Source: Sphingobacteriia bacterium (lineage in GTDB: Bacteria; Bacteroidota; Bacteroidia; Chitinophagales; Chitinophagaceae). Taken from it: a stretch of 38,549 nt of DNA. The notes below the pieces were generated by a model. It did no database searches. It worked only from the letters and a program-made list of their open reading frames with translations, and was not told where the DNA came from. The first letter of the stretch is position 1, and the number at the start of each line of letters is the position of its first letter. Positions 25,328 to 32,841 of the stretch are shown in pieces. The DNA lies in NCBI GenBank assembly GCA_947452295.1, contig CANGCK010000032.1:1-38549 (forward strand), in the 5' to 3' direction. Both the position numbers and the translations under genes were made by a program.

Positions 25328-26428
25328 TTATTTAATTTTTACAGAAGCTCCGTTATATAATTTTCCTTCTGCCGAAAGAATAAACTGCTCACTATTAGAT
25401 AAGCCCGAAAGCACTTCTACCTGATCGCCCATTGTTTTACCTAATCGCACCCAACGCAATAAAGCGGTGTTTTGAGAACTAATGGTATAAATGCCCGTTA
25501 ATTGATCGCGATAAATAATAGATTTAATAGGTACCACCACTGTACCTGACAAGTCTTTGTTCACAAGAGTCTTTGCTTTTACTGGAATTTGCACGTGGAC
25601 AAACATGCCTGCATATAATTGTTTGTTGTTAGCGGGCAATGAAATCTTCACCACGTATTGTCCACCGGAAAATTGTGAGGAAGGATTGATTTGAATTATT
25701 TTCCCCTCTATCGTTTCATCGGCAGAAGCAATATTCATAGTTGCTGAATTACCCAGACTAAGCTGCGCAATTTGATTTTCAGCAATTGATGCAGTTACTT
25801 GTAAACTACCGGCTTGTTCAATGGTAAGCACCGGCATACCCGGACTAGCCATTCCACCCTGTTCTACAAACTTTTGAGTAACAATGCCTGAAAACGGCGC
25901 TGTTACTGTAGTATAAGATAAGTTAGCCGATACCTCATTTTTCATTTGCTTGGCGGCATCGGTAGCTGCTTTGGCCGATTGATATTGCAGCGTTACCTGA
26001 TCTAATTCTTTTGCAGAGGCGCTTTGTTGCTTATACAAAGCGGTATATCTGTCGTAATCTTTTTGTGCACTTTTTAAAGCAGCATCAGCTTGTGCAATCA
26101 TGGCATCTGTTTGCGCACTCTTCGCTTTGATATCGGCACTATTAATTACAAACAATACCTGACCGGCTTTTACAGGATCACCTACTTTAACCGACAGCTG
26201 CGTAATATAACCCATTGCACGAGTAGTAATATTCACAGAACGGGCAGACTCCACCTGACCGCTCGCTTCAATAAAACCTTCTTCAGAAGTGCCGGCAGGT
26301 TTACTCACTTCAACCAATACTGGCGCCTGTTCTGATGATGCAGCCTGTTCTTTTTTTTCGCCACAACTTGCCATGAAGATTGCAGCAGTTGATGCCATAA
26401 TAATTAAACTATTTTTTTTGAATAACAT
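25328..26428 (-). CDS. RND periplasmic adaptor (membrane fusion protein), lipoprotein
   Basis: 366 residues. The signal peptide ends with the lipobox MASC (Cys22). Then come an N-terminal barrel/lipoyl half (EASGQVESARSVNITTRAMG, VGDPVKAGQVLFVI), an alpha hairpin (AQADAALKSAQKDYDRYTAL), the second lipoyl half (YTTVTAPFSGIVTQKFVEQG) and a membrane-proximal C-terminal domain. It bridges the inner-membrane pump and the outer-membrane channel. ATG start; it lies 23 bases after the TolC gene and 6 bases before the RND gene. Confidence 0.93.
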   Translation of the reverse strand: MLFKKNSLIIMASTAAIFMASCGEKKEQAASSEQAPVLVEVSKPAGTSEEGFIEASGQVESARSVNITTRAMGYITQLSVKVGDPVKAGQVLFVINSADIKAKSAQTDAMIAQADAALKSAQKDYDRYTALYKQQSASAKELDQVTLQYQSAKAATDAAKQMKNEVSANLSYTTVTAPFSGIVTQKFVEQGGMASPGMPVLTIEQAGSLQVTASIAENQIAQLSLGNSATMNIASADETIEGKIIQINPSSQFSGGQYVVKISLPANNKQLYAGMFVHVQIPVKAKTLVNKDLSGTVVVPIKSIIYRDQLTGIYTISSQNTALLRWVRLGKTMGDQVEVLSGLSNSEQFILSAEGKLYNGASVKIK

Positions 26429-26451
26429 ATGCTACTGTTTATAAAGTGATT

Positions 26452-27765
26452 TTAATAATTGGTAGTTAAAAATTGTAAATAAGTAGCGGTGCTTTTTTGC
26501 ATAAGCACTGCCTGTGCCTTCAACATTTTTTGTTGTGCCCATTGCGTTTGCGCCATCAACAAATCGGTGGTATTTACCAAGCCCTGACTGTATCTATTCT
26601 GCATGATGCGCAATGCTTCAGCTGCTTGTTCTACCGCTTTGGTTTGCTGATCTATTTTATATGCTGCATCATGTAAGTCCGCCATGGTTTTTCTAATCTC
26701 CACATTACCTTTAGCAATTTGATCTTGTAATTGTTCCTGCAACTTATTTTTCTCTAATTGCTGTACAGCTACTTTATTTTTGGTTTGATTGCCTTTAAAA
26801 ATATCCCACGACAATTGCAATCCTGCCATATAACTATTCGCACCAAAACCTACCAAAGATTTATCATTGAGTTGATAATTGGCAAAACCATTCAACTTAG
26901 GAAACATCGACATTTTAGTGCTTTTTATAGCAAGATCATAAGCCGAAACAGCAGTAGATAAAGCTTTTACATCGGCTCTATCTGTAGAAACATTTAATGC
27001 ATTTGTTTCATTTAAATTCATTACTACCGGTATAGTTTGATATACTACCCCCGGAGGCGTATTCATTAGTAAACTTAATTGATTGGATATATTGTTGATT
27101 TGAGACTGGGCTTCTGCCAAATTAGTTTCAGCTGCTTTAACCTGCACTTCCACATTTAATACATCAGATTTTTGCAGCAAACCTTGGTTGTACCTGTCGT
27201 TTGTAAAGCGATGCATTTCCTGAACAGTTTTTAATACTTCTTTCAGTAGATGAACTACTTCATACGTAAATTCTAATTGTAAATAGGTATTGGTCACCTG
27301 CATTTCAACCGCTTCTTTTGTGCGCTTTGCCTGCAATGCATATACTTCAGTTTGCTTTAAAGCTGCCCTACGCATATAAGTCAGATCCTGATTGAAGATA
27401 GGCTGTTGCAAACTTAATTGTGTCAATGTATTTCCAGTTGATCCCGGATGATTTAATACAGCGGGGTTAAAATCGGCTTGCTGTACATTGGCTTGTTGTA
27501 GTTTAAAACCAAATGCATTCAGGGGCTGGTTGGTGGTAAAACCGGTATAAGAAAAATTGATTTGAGGCAACCAGATAGCTTCTGTTTGCTTAAACTGAGC
27601 CTGTGCAATTTGCTCATCTTTTTTAGCTAATGAAATCTGCCGATTTTGTTCTACAGCAGATTTAATTGCATCGGTTAATTGCAGCACTTTCGCAGTATCC
27701 TGGGCTTTACTGCCTAGAAACGCACAAATAAAAAAATAAAAAAATACTTGTTTTTTATGTACCAT
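26452..27765 (-). CDS. TolC-family outer-membrane channel
   Basis: 437 residues with a signal peptide (FFYFFICAFLGSKAQ). The two repeats of the outer-membrane efflux protein family are visible: long helices rich in Ala, Gln and Lys with Q-L-S-L-x-Q-P-I-F near residue 113, and NRYSQGLVNTTDLLMAQTQW in the second half, paralleled by NDRYNQGLLQKSDVLNVEVQ in the first. It is the outer-membrane exit duct of the pump and the first gene of the seven-gene operon, right under a Crp/Fnr-type site. Confidence 0.92.
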   Translation of the reverse strand: MVHKKQVFFYFFICAFLGSKAQDTAKVLQLTDAIKSAVEQNRQISLAKKDEQIAQAQFKQTEAIWLPQINFSYTGFTTNQPLNAFGFKLQQANVQQADFNPAVLNHPGSTGNTLTQLSLQQPIFNQDLTYMRRAALKQTEVYALQAKRTKEAVEMQVTNTYLQLEFTYEVVHLLKEVLKTVQEMHRFTNDRYNQGLLQKSDVLNVEVQVKAAETNLAEAQSQINNISNQLSLLMNTPPGVVYQTIPVVMNLNETNALNVSTDRADVKALSTAVSAYDLAIKSTKMSMFPKLNGFANYQLNDKSLVGFGANSYMAGLQLSWDIFKGNQTKNKVAVQQLEKNKLQEQLQDQIAKGNVEIRKTMADLHDAAYKIDQQTKAVEQAAEALRIMQNRYSQGLVNTTDLLMAQTQWAQQKMLKAQAVLMQKSTATYLQFLTTNY

Positions 27766-27784
27766 AGTCTATCTATTGAGTTAG

Positions 27785-27792
27785 CAAAACTA
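27785..27792 (-). promoter_or_regulatory. -7 element of the efflux operon
   Basis: TAGTTTTG on the minus strand matches TAnnTTTG. Its upstream edge (27792) is exactly 29.5 bases from the operator centre at 27821.5. The leader to the ATG at 27765 is about 15 bases. Confidence 0.7.
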
Positions 27793-27813
27793 TTGGTATC
27801 AAAAAGCTTAAAC

Positions 27814-27829
27814 TGTAACTTATGTAACA
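27814..27829. promoter_or_regulatory. Crp/Fnr-type operator between the efflux operon and the regulator gene
   Basis: TGTAACTTATGTAACA fits TGTnA-N6-TnACA; one outer pair (A/A) breaks perfect symmetry. A second, partly overlapping element TGTAA-N9-TTACA runs from 27823 to 27841, closer to the regulator gene. Together they could serve both the efflux operon and autoregulation of the Crp/Fnr gene. Confidence 0.68.
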
Positions 27830-27872
27830 CAACTCATTACATTACTTATCTTAGCACATAATAAATGGGTAT

Positions 27873-28502
27873 ATGAGCAACTTGGATTCACTATCTACCG
27901 TATTTGAGCCTGAATTAATTCAGGAAATGGCCACATCCGGTACACTGCAATACTTTAAAGAAGGCGACTTGATTATGGATTATGGTAAATACATCCGTAT
28001 GATGCCTATCGTTTTAAAAGGTACAGTGAAAGTGTATAAGCTGGATGACAATGGCAATGAAATTTTATTGTATTATTTATCAGACAACGAGAGTTGCTCC
28101 ATGGCTTATAGCTGTTGCTTAGAAGCCCGGAAAAGTGAAGTAAAAGCCATTGCGGAAGATGATGTGGAGCTGCTGGCCATCCCTCACAACAAACTAGATG
28201 AATGGCTGTGTAAATTCCCTAGCTGGAAAAACTATGTAATGAGGAGTTTTAATGAACGCTTCATTGAACTGCTCAAATCAATTGAAAGTATTGCCTTTCA
28301 TAAATTAGATGAACGCTTAATTGCTTATTTAAAAGAGAAACAACGACTCAGCGGATCGAGCGTTATTAAAGCATCGCACAGCACCATTGCAGACGAATTG
28401 GCAACTTCCCGGGTGGTAATTTCCAGATTGTTGAAACAATTGGAAAATGAGAAAAAAATTATTCTATATAGGAATGAGATTAAGTTGATGAATGGGTTAT
28501 AA
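27873..28502 (+). CDS. Crp/Fnr-family transcriptional regulator, candidate master of the sulfide/efflux island
   Basis: 209 residues. The N-terminal cyclic-nucleotide-binding-like beta barrel (about 15-110) includes VLKGTVKVYKLDDNGNEILL. The dimerisation helix is about 115-145, and the C-terminal winged helix (about 150-209) has HSTIADELATSRVVISRLLK as recognition part. The barrel carries Cys75, Cys81, Cys82 (ESCSMAYSCCLEARKSE) and Cys113. There is no N-terminal iron-sulfur Cys cluster as in E. coli Fnr, so a thiol- or persulfide-based switch is possible but unproven. The matching operators in front of all island transcripts support it as the local regulator. It diverges from the efflux operon. 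Confidence 0.9.
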   Translation: MSNLDSLSTVFEPELIQEMATSGTLQYFKEGDLIMDYGKYIRMMPIVLKGTVKVYKLDDNGNEILLYYLSDNESCSMAYSCCLEARKSEVKAIAEDDVELLAIPHNKLDEWLCKFPSWKNYVMRSFNERFIELLKSIESIAFHKLDERLIAYLKEKQRLSGSSVIKASHSTIADELATSRVVISRLLKQLENEKKIILYRNEIKLMNGL

Positions 28503-28518
28503 AGGGGGTACTCACTAA

Positions 28519-28692
28519 GATTTGGCAGCATAAAGAAGAGCTATATTTCGCCAAATCGTATAATTTTTCATTGATTTGGCGGAATACAAAAGTTTTATAT
28601 TTTGCCAAATCATATATTTTTTCATAGATTTGGCAAAATATAAAAGGTATATATTTCGCCAACTCGTACAATTTTTCATTGATTTGGCGGAA
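28519..28692. repeat. 54-base tandem repeat forming three 39-base hairpins
   Basis: Three 54-base units begin at 28519, 28573 and 28627 with gatttggc, and a fourth begins at 28681 and is cut short. Each boundary forms a hairpin with 12-base arms and a 15-base loop: 28546-28584, 28600-28638 and 28654-28692. The middle copy has TTTTGCC/GGCAAAA where the others have TTTCGCC/GGCGGAA, so a C-G pair is replaced by T-A in both arms. The array lies between the Crp/Fnr stop and the ATPase gene. Confidence 0.85.
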
Positions 28693-28724
28693 CATAGAAC
28701 CATCCAAACATTGAAATCGGACAA

Positions 28725-30155
28725 ATGGAAAAAATCATAGGCAGGGAAATAGAACAAAGGCAATTAAAAAATATCATTGCATCACAAGAAGCAGAATTAC
28801 TGGCGATATACGGACGTCGCAGAATTGGCAAAACCTATTTAATTAGAAATGCGTATGAGAGACAACTCATATTTGAATTTTCCGGTGTACATCATGCTAC
28901 ATTACACCAGCAATTAGAATTGTTTAGCGATACAATGTCTAAAGCAACCGGATTCCCAATTACTACTACTACAAGTTGGACGCATGCATTTACATTACTA
29001 ATTGAATACATAAAACCACTGCTTAAAAAGGAAAAGAAGGTAGTATTTATAGATGAGTTTCCATGGCTACATACCCCGCGTTCAGGATTTATGCAAGCAT
29101 TTGAAAATTTTTGGAATATGTGGGCTTCCAAAGAAAAGAACTTAGTGGTTGTTATTTGTGGCTCTGCGGCTGCATGGATGATAAAAAACATCATCAATAA
29201 TAAAGGGGGGCTGCACAATAGAGTGACAAGAAAAATACGACTTATGCCATTTACGCTAGGTGAAGCAGAAGCATTTTTAAAACAAAGAAAAATTGTACTT
29301 GATCGCTATCAATTAATACAACTGTATATGGTGATGGGGGGCGTACCCCAATATTTAAAGATGATAGAGAAAGGAGAAAGCGCAATGTTAGCAATTGACA
29401 GAATTTGCTTTACAAAGGATGGATTTTTACATGATGAATTTAAGAATTTATTTAATTCCTTATTTGATGATGCAGCTATGCACATGAACGTTATTAAAGC
29501 ATTGGCAAAAAAAGGAAAAGGTCTTACTAGAAATGAAATCATTAAAACATGTAAATTGCAATCTGGCGGAGGAACTACGCAGTTGCTGGAGGAATTAAAC
29601 GAATCTGGATTTATAGAAGCATATACACCATTTGGAAAAAATTCAAAAGATAGCATCTATAAATTAGTGGATGAATACTCACTTTTTTACACAAAGTTCA
29701 TTGAGAATGGCAAACTAAAAGGAGCAGGTAGTTGGGCAAAATATTCAACAACATCAGCATGGATTAGCTGGAGTGGCTATGCGTTTGAAAATATTTGTAT
29801 GAAACATATAAAACAGCTTAAAACTGCATTGGGAATTGAAAGTGTGCATACAGAACACAATATGTGGCGGTATGTTTCAAAAGAGGAAGAAAATGGTGTA
29901 CAAATTGATTTGCTGATTGACAGACAAGACCAGTGCATCAATTTGTGTGAAATGAAATTTTCAATCAATGAATTTGAAATAACAAAATCATACGCAAAAG
30001 AGTTGCAAACAAAAATTGATGTGTTTAGAGAAAAGAGCAAGACAAGGAAAACAGTTTTTCTTACTATAGTTACCACCAATGGCGTTAAAAATTTCGGAAA
30101 ATATATAGGGCTAGTTCAAAAAGAGATTAAAATGAATGCGCTATTTAAAAATTAA
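28725..30155 (+). CDS. AAA ATPase (archaeal-type ATPase domain) with a C-terminal DUF234 nuclease-like domain
   Basis: 476 residues. The Walker A motif is IYGRRRIGKTYLI (Gly35-Lys36-Thr37) and Walker B is VVFIDEFPWL (Asp110, Glu111). IICGSAAAWMIKN... is typical of the STAND-like archaeal ATPase family. A winged-helix middle is followed by the DUF234 domain. Its C-terminal QIDLLIDRQDQCINLCEMKF fits a PD-(D/E)xK nuclease core (Asp395, Glu409-x-Lys411). Such proteins are common and scattered in Bacteroidota; the role is unknown, with defence or mobile-DNA links suggested. It follows the hairpin array by 33 bases. Confidence 0.88.
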   Translation: MEKIIGREIEQRQLKNIIASQEAELLAIYGRRRIGKTYLIRNAYERQLIFEFSGVHHATLHQQLELFSDTMSKATGFPITTTTSWTHAFTLLIEYIKPLLKKEKKVVFIDEFPWLHTPRSGFMQAFENFWNMWASKEKNLVVVICGSAAAWMIKNIINNKGGLHNRVTRKIRLMPFTLGEAEAFLKQRKIVLDRYQLIQLYMVMGGVPQYLKMIEKGESAMLAIDRICFTKDGFLHDEFKNLFNSLFDDAAMHMNVIKALAKKGKGLTRNEIIKTCKLQSGGGTTQLLEELNESGFIEAYTPFGKNSKDSIYKLVDEYSLFYTKFIENGKLKGAGSWAKYSTTSAWISWSGYAFENICMKHIKQLKTALGIESVHTEHNMWRYVSKEEENGVQIDLLIDRQDQCINLCEMKFSINEFEITKSYAKELQTKIDVFREKSKTRKTVFLTIVTTNGVKNFGKYIGLVQKEIKMNALFKN

Positions 30156-30188
30156 CGGGAGTCATTTATTGTAATTTTACTAATAACT

Positions 30189-30443
30189 CTAAATCTGATT
30201 AAATTTAATTAGTTGGAGGGGCATTGGAATAGTTACCCATACCCTTGCTGTTATCCCAATATTTACTGAGGATTGTCCAAATAAACTCCAAAAATATTGG
30301 TTGTTTGAAAATAGAGACGCATCAATACCAAAAATTCTTTCAAATCGTATTCCTGGTGTCCACAGGTTTAATGAACCGTTTGATAATTGATTATACAACG
30401 GTCCTTCAATTTCTGGCTTTTCAAATTTTGCTTTTTCTGTCAT
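30189..30443 (-). CDS. Unrecognised 84-residue protein (uncertain)
   Basis: 84 residues, no membrane helix. It starts MTEKAKFEKPEIEGPLYNQL and contains LWTPGIRFERIFGIDASLF and FGQSSVNIGITARVWV. The composition is balanced and looks more like protein than chance. An opposite-strand frame (30245-30445) exists but is richer in stop-prone, low-complexity residues. No family was recognised. It converges on the ATPase gene. Confidence 0.4.
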   Translation of the reverse strand: MTEKAKFEKPEIEGPLYNQLSNGSLNLWTPGIRFERIFGIDASLFSNNQYFWSLFGQSSVNIGITARVWVTIPMPLQLIKFNQI

Positions 30444-30697
30444 AAATTTCTATCCGCAGTTTTTTGTTTTATGGTTGCCACTAGCAATTAGAATTACGTA
30501 TTATTAGTTCGTAAATCCACTAACTAAGAATAAAATAGGTTATTTAAATTTTCATATAATTTCTCTAGATAGTTATCAATTTAAATTATTCAGCCACACC
30601 ATTTTTGTATTTCTAAATTACACCTTATCAAAACACCATTTACTCCGTATTTATACTGATATTTTTCAATTAATTTTGCTATAAAATTATCCTAAAA

Positions 30698-31057
30698 TTA
30701 CATTGGGTTAACTACTACATTTATAATATTACAATCGCAATCTGTAGTAACAACTGAGTTAAATGTATTATATGAACTACCTTTACTTATATCCATAAAG
30801 GAAATTCCAAATTGTCCTTCACCCAAATATTCTTCTCCCAAAATTTGTTTACCTGTATTTACAAAATTTCTACGAACAGATGTAATACAGTTTTTGGAGC
30901 CCACACATTTTTTTTCTTTTTTGATTTCAGTGCTATTTGATTCGGTACTACTATTTTTTGAACTTGTATTATTTGAGCTAGTATTTTCATCTGATCCAAA
31001 TCCAATTCCAATAAAAATAACTAAAATAAAAGCTGATAAAACATGTTTAAAAGTCAT
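30698..31057 (-). CDS. Unrecognised secreted protein (119 aa)
   Basis: 119 residues. An N-terminal hydrophobic signal (FKHVLSAFILVIFIGIGFG) is followed by a Ser/Thr/Asn-rich linker (residues 24-45), then a small domain with four cysteines: CVGSKNC near 51-57 and CDC near 107-109. It could be exported with disulfides. The start overlaps the stop of the upstream gene by 4 bases (ATGA type), so it is co-transcribed with 31054-31491. Function unknown. Confidence 0.65.
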   Translation of the reverse strand: MTFKHVLSAFILVIFIGIGFGSDENTSSNNTSSKNSSTESNSTEIKKEKKCVGSKNCITSVRRNFVNTGKQILGEEYLGEGQFGISFMDISKGSSYNTFNSVVTTDCDCNIINVVVNPM

Positions 31058-31491
31058 GATGTAATAGATTTAATATTTGAAAAAAACAAAACAGATAAAA
31101 TAAAGCCAATTACATAGGCAATAATATCAACCCAATCATAAGTTCCTCTTAATAAATGTAAACCTTGCAATAATTCAGAAAATATTGCACAAAATGGTAA
31201 AAGCAAAAGCCAATACAAATTTTTTGTAGTTATTTCATTGTTCCATACTAATAATAAAAGAGTTGTACCAGAAAACATCCAAAGACCATCTGGAAGTGAA
31301 AAAATAATCCAATCAGAAATATGATACGTACTAATACAATTTGACCTAAAATAAGTTATAACATTATTCAAATGCAATACTGATGCCCATTTAAACATTA
31401 ACAAATTTGGAGTACGAAAACATATATACAATAGTCCACCCAAAATAATAGAGCTCAGGTGAAATAAAATTTGTACTTTTTTATTTCGCAT
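31054..31491 (-). CDS. Membrane protein with VanZ-like layout (145 aa)
   Basis: 145 residues with four predicted membrane helices. The C-terminal part FSELLQGLHLLRGTYDWVDI followed by IAYVIGF is close to the VanZ-like pattern of acidic residue, loop, Asp, and a Gly-containing last helix. Weak family match only. ATG at 31491, directly adjacent to the stop of the upstream gene at 31492. No function is assigned. Confidence 0.65.
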   Translation of the reverse strand: MRNKKVQILFHLSSIILGGLLYICFRTPNLLMFKWASVLHLNNVITYFRSNCISTYHISDWIIFSLPDGLWMFSGTTLLLLVWNNEITTKNLYWLLLLPFCAIFSELLQGLHLLRGTYDWVDIIAYVIGFILSVLFFSNIKSITS

Positions 31492-31941
31492 TTATTTTAG
31501 AAATGACCTTCTTGCATGTTCAATTTTATTGACTTCTGATTCAGCCAATCCGTCTTCTACAGAATACCTTAGCAATAAACCTCCTCTTGTTTCGACAACT
31601 ACATCCTCCCATTTTTTCTTATTCACAATACCACTTATTATCATACCAATTGCAACAATTATAATAAAAATCATAATAAAGTTTAACGAGCTATCATCAC
31701 TATTATTTTTAGCTGCAAATGTTAGTGCATACATCGGACCAAAGAATATTAAAAATACACCAATCGTTATTAGTAACACATTAGGAATAGCTATTTTCTC
31801 CCAAGTTATCGAAGAAATATCTTCAAATAAAACACTGGTTTGACCTTTTAAATTTTTTACACGGATTTTATTTTCATCTATTGAAAAACTTCCCGGATTT
31901 TTTTCCGGACTTTTTAATCCATTTTGATTTTGACTGATCAT
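31492..31941 (-). CDS. Two-helix membrane protein with PH-like flanks (149 aa), unrecognised
   Basis: 149 residues. Soluble beta-rich N-terminus (ENKIRVKNLKGQTSVLFEDI), two membrane helices (about 54-75 and 88-106), and a soluble end (WEDVVVETRGGLLLRYSVED) that resembles small bacterial PH-like membrane proteins. Together with 31054 and 30698 it forms a close-packed three-gene set. Function unknown. Confidence 0.65.
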   Translation of the reverse strand: MISQNQNGLKSPEKNPGSFSIDENKIRVKNLKGQTSVLFEDISSITWEKIAIPNVLLITIGVFLIFFGPMYALTFAAKNNSDDSSLNFIMIFIIIVAIGMIISGIVNKKKWEDVVVETRGGLLLRYSVEDGLAESEVNKIEHARRSFLK

Positions 31942-31983
31942 ATTCTATTTTTAATATTAAAAAAATCGATACAAAACATTTTA

Positions 31984-32517
31984 TTATTTATGCAGATCAT
32001 CTGTTTTGATAAATTTATCAGTTTTAGTAACTGAATTTTCTAAATTATCGCCCGCCGCATAAAGACTGACTAAAACGGAAACATTACAGACTATTCCTAT
32101 AAAACTCATAAAAATGTAAGTGTTCTTAATAGCTTCTAAATCCCTTTGAGTATTAAGAAATAAAACGCTACCAATTAAACAGAAAATCATCACGGCGATT
32201 AAATAAACCATATTTTTTAAAGAGGCTCCTGCTTCAACAATTTTATCAGGATTAGTTATAACATAATTATATGTCTTTGAAGTATTTACATCTTTTTCTT
32301 CTTTCTCCTTTTCTAATATTTTAGGATCAGTAGATAAAATGTATTCGATAAGTTTGCGTTCTTTCTCTAAAAGATTTCGTTCAGAAAGGTGAACTATTAA
32401 AGCCTGATACCAATCTTCTTTTAAAGTATTGCCAGTGATTCTATGCAATTTCAATTGTTCAATTAACTCATACAATGTTTTTTTAGAATAAAATGAATTG
32501 TATATATTATCTTTCAT
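31984..32517 (-). CDS. Unrecognised membrane protein, start chosen at 32517 (177 aa)
   Basis: With the start at ATG 32517 the protein begins MKDNIYNSFYSKKTLYELIE. It has a helical soluble half (about residues 1-95) with a charged Glu/Lys patch (EKEKEEKDVN), then two membrane helices and a polar tail. A longer frame to 32580 would add 21 residues (MGGGMGSFVG...) read through the conserved core of a dispersed repeat and is judged spurious. No family recognised. It is probably the first gene of the small membrane set downstream (31941-30698), 42 bases away. Confidence 0.6.
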   Translation of the reverse strand: MKDNIYNSFYSKKTLYELIEQLKLHRITGNTLKEDWYQALIVHLSERNLLEKERKLIEYILSTDPKILEKEKEEKDVNTSKTYNYVITNPDKIVEAGASLKNMVYLIAVMIFCLIGSVLFLNTQRDLEAIKNTYIFMSFIGIVCNVSVLVSLYAAGDNLENSVTKTDKFIKTDDLHK

Positions 32518-32540
32518 ATTAATAAGCATTAAAAAAATAT

Positions 32541-32700
32541 AAATAATTTGCCCCACAAAACTCCCCATTCCTCCACCCATCCCCTTTTTGGGTTACTAAT
32601 AGGCAGCTTTATTAGTGAATAATCTATTTATACAATGTATCCACTTTATTTTTAAACATTAGCTCTACTAAATTGCATTCCAATAAATTATCTCAAAAAA
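32541..32700. repeat. Degenerate direct repeat, copy A
   Basis: Shares with 33981-34140 the core acaaaactccccattcctcc followed by acccat, then GTTAC, ATAGG, a T-rich stretch, CTATTTAT, TACTTTATT-like words and GCATTCCAATAAAT. The order and spacing are the same in both copies. It precedes the 31984-32517 gene. Confidence 0.75.
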
Positions 32701-32841
32701 TAATGCCTCAGTTTTTAACACGAAAAGGCGGCTTTAAGCAAATCATTCAATTTTAATTCTAATAAAAAAATTATCGATAATATTTATACATTATATCATC
32801 TTGTATATATGCAATGAAATATATAATCAACTTAAATTATA

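Noticed and set aside
28480..28763. Two overlapping minus-strand frames with an 18-residue repeat (FRQINEKLYDLAKY-like)
   Set aside because: They are read through the 54-base hairpin array, overlap the end of the Crp/Fnr gene and each other, and the base changes preserve pairing. The repeat explains the protein-like pattern.
30245..30445. 66-residue plus-strand frame opposite the 84-residue unknown gene
   Set aside because: Composition less protein-like than the minus-strand frame; neither is certain, and only the better one is listed.
32518..32580. N-terminal extension MGGGMGSFVG... of the 32517 gene
   Set aside because: It is encoded by the core of a dispersed repeat also present, without a gene, at 33981-34140. 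The Met at 32517 gives a normal start.
12022..32781. The 12-base palindrome attatcgataat, found at 12022-12033 and 32770-32781
   Set aside because: Two copies of an AT-rich 12-mer in a low-GC genome are not convincing without genome counts, and the two contexts have nothing in common.
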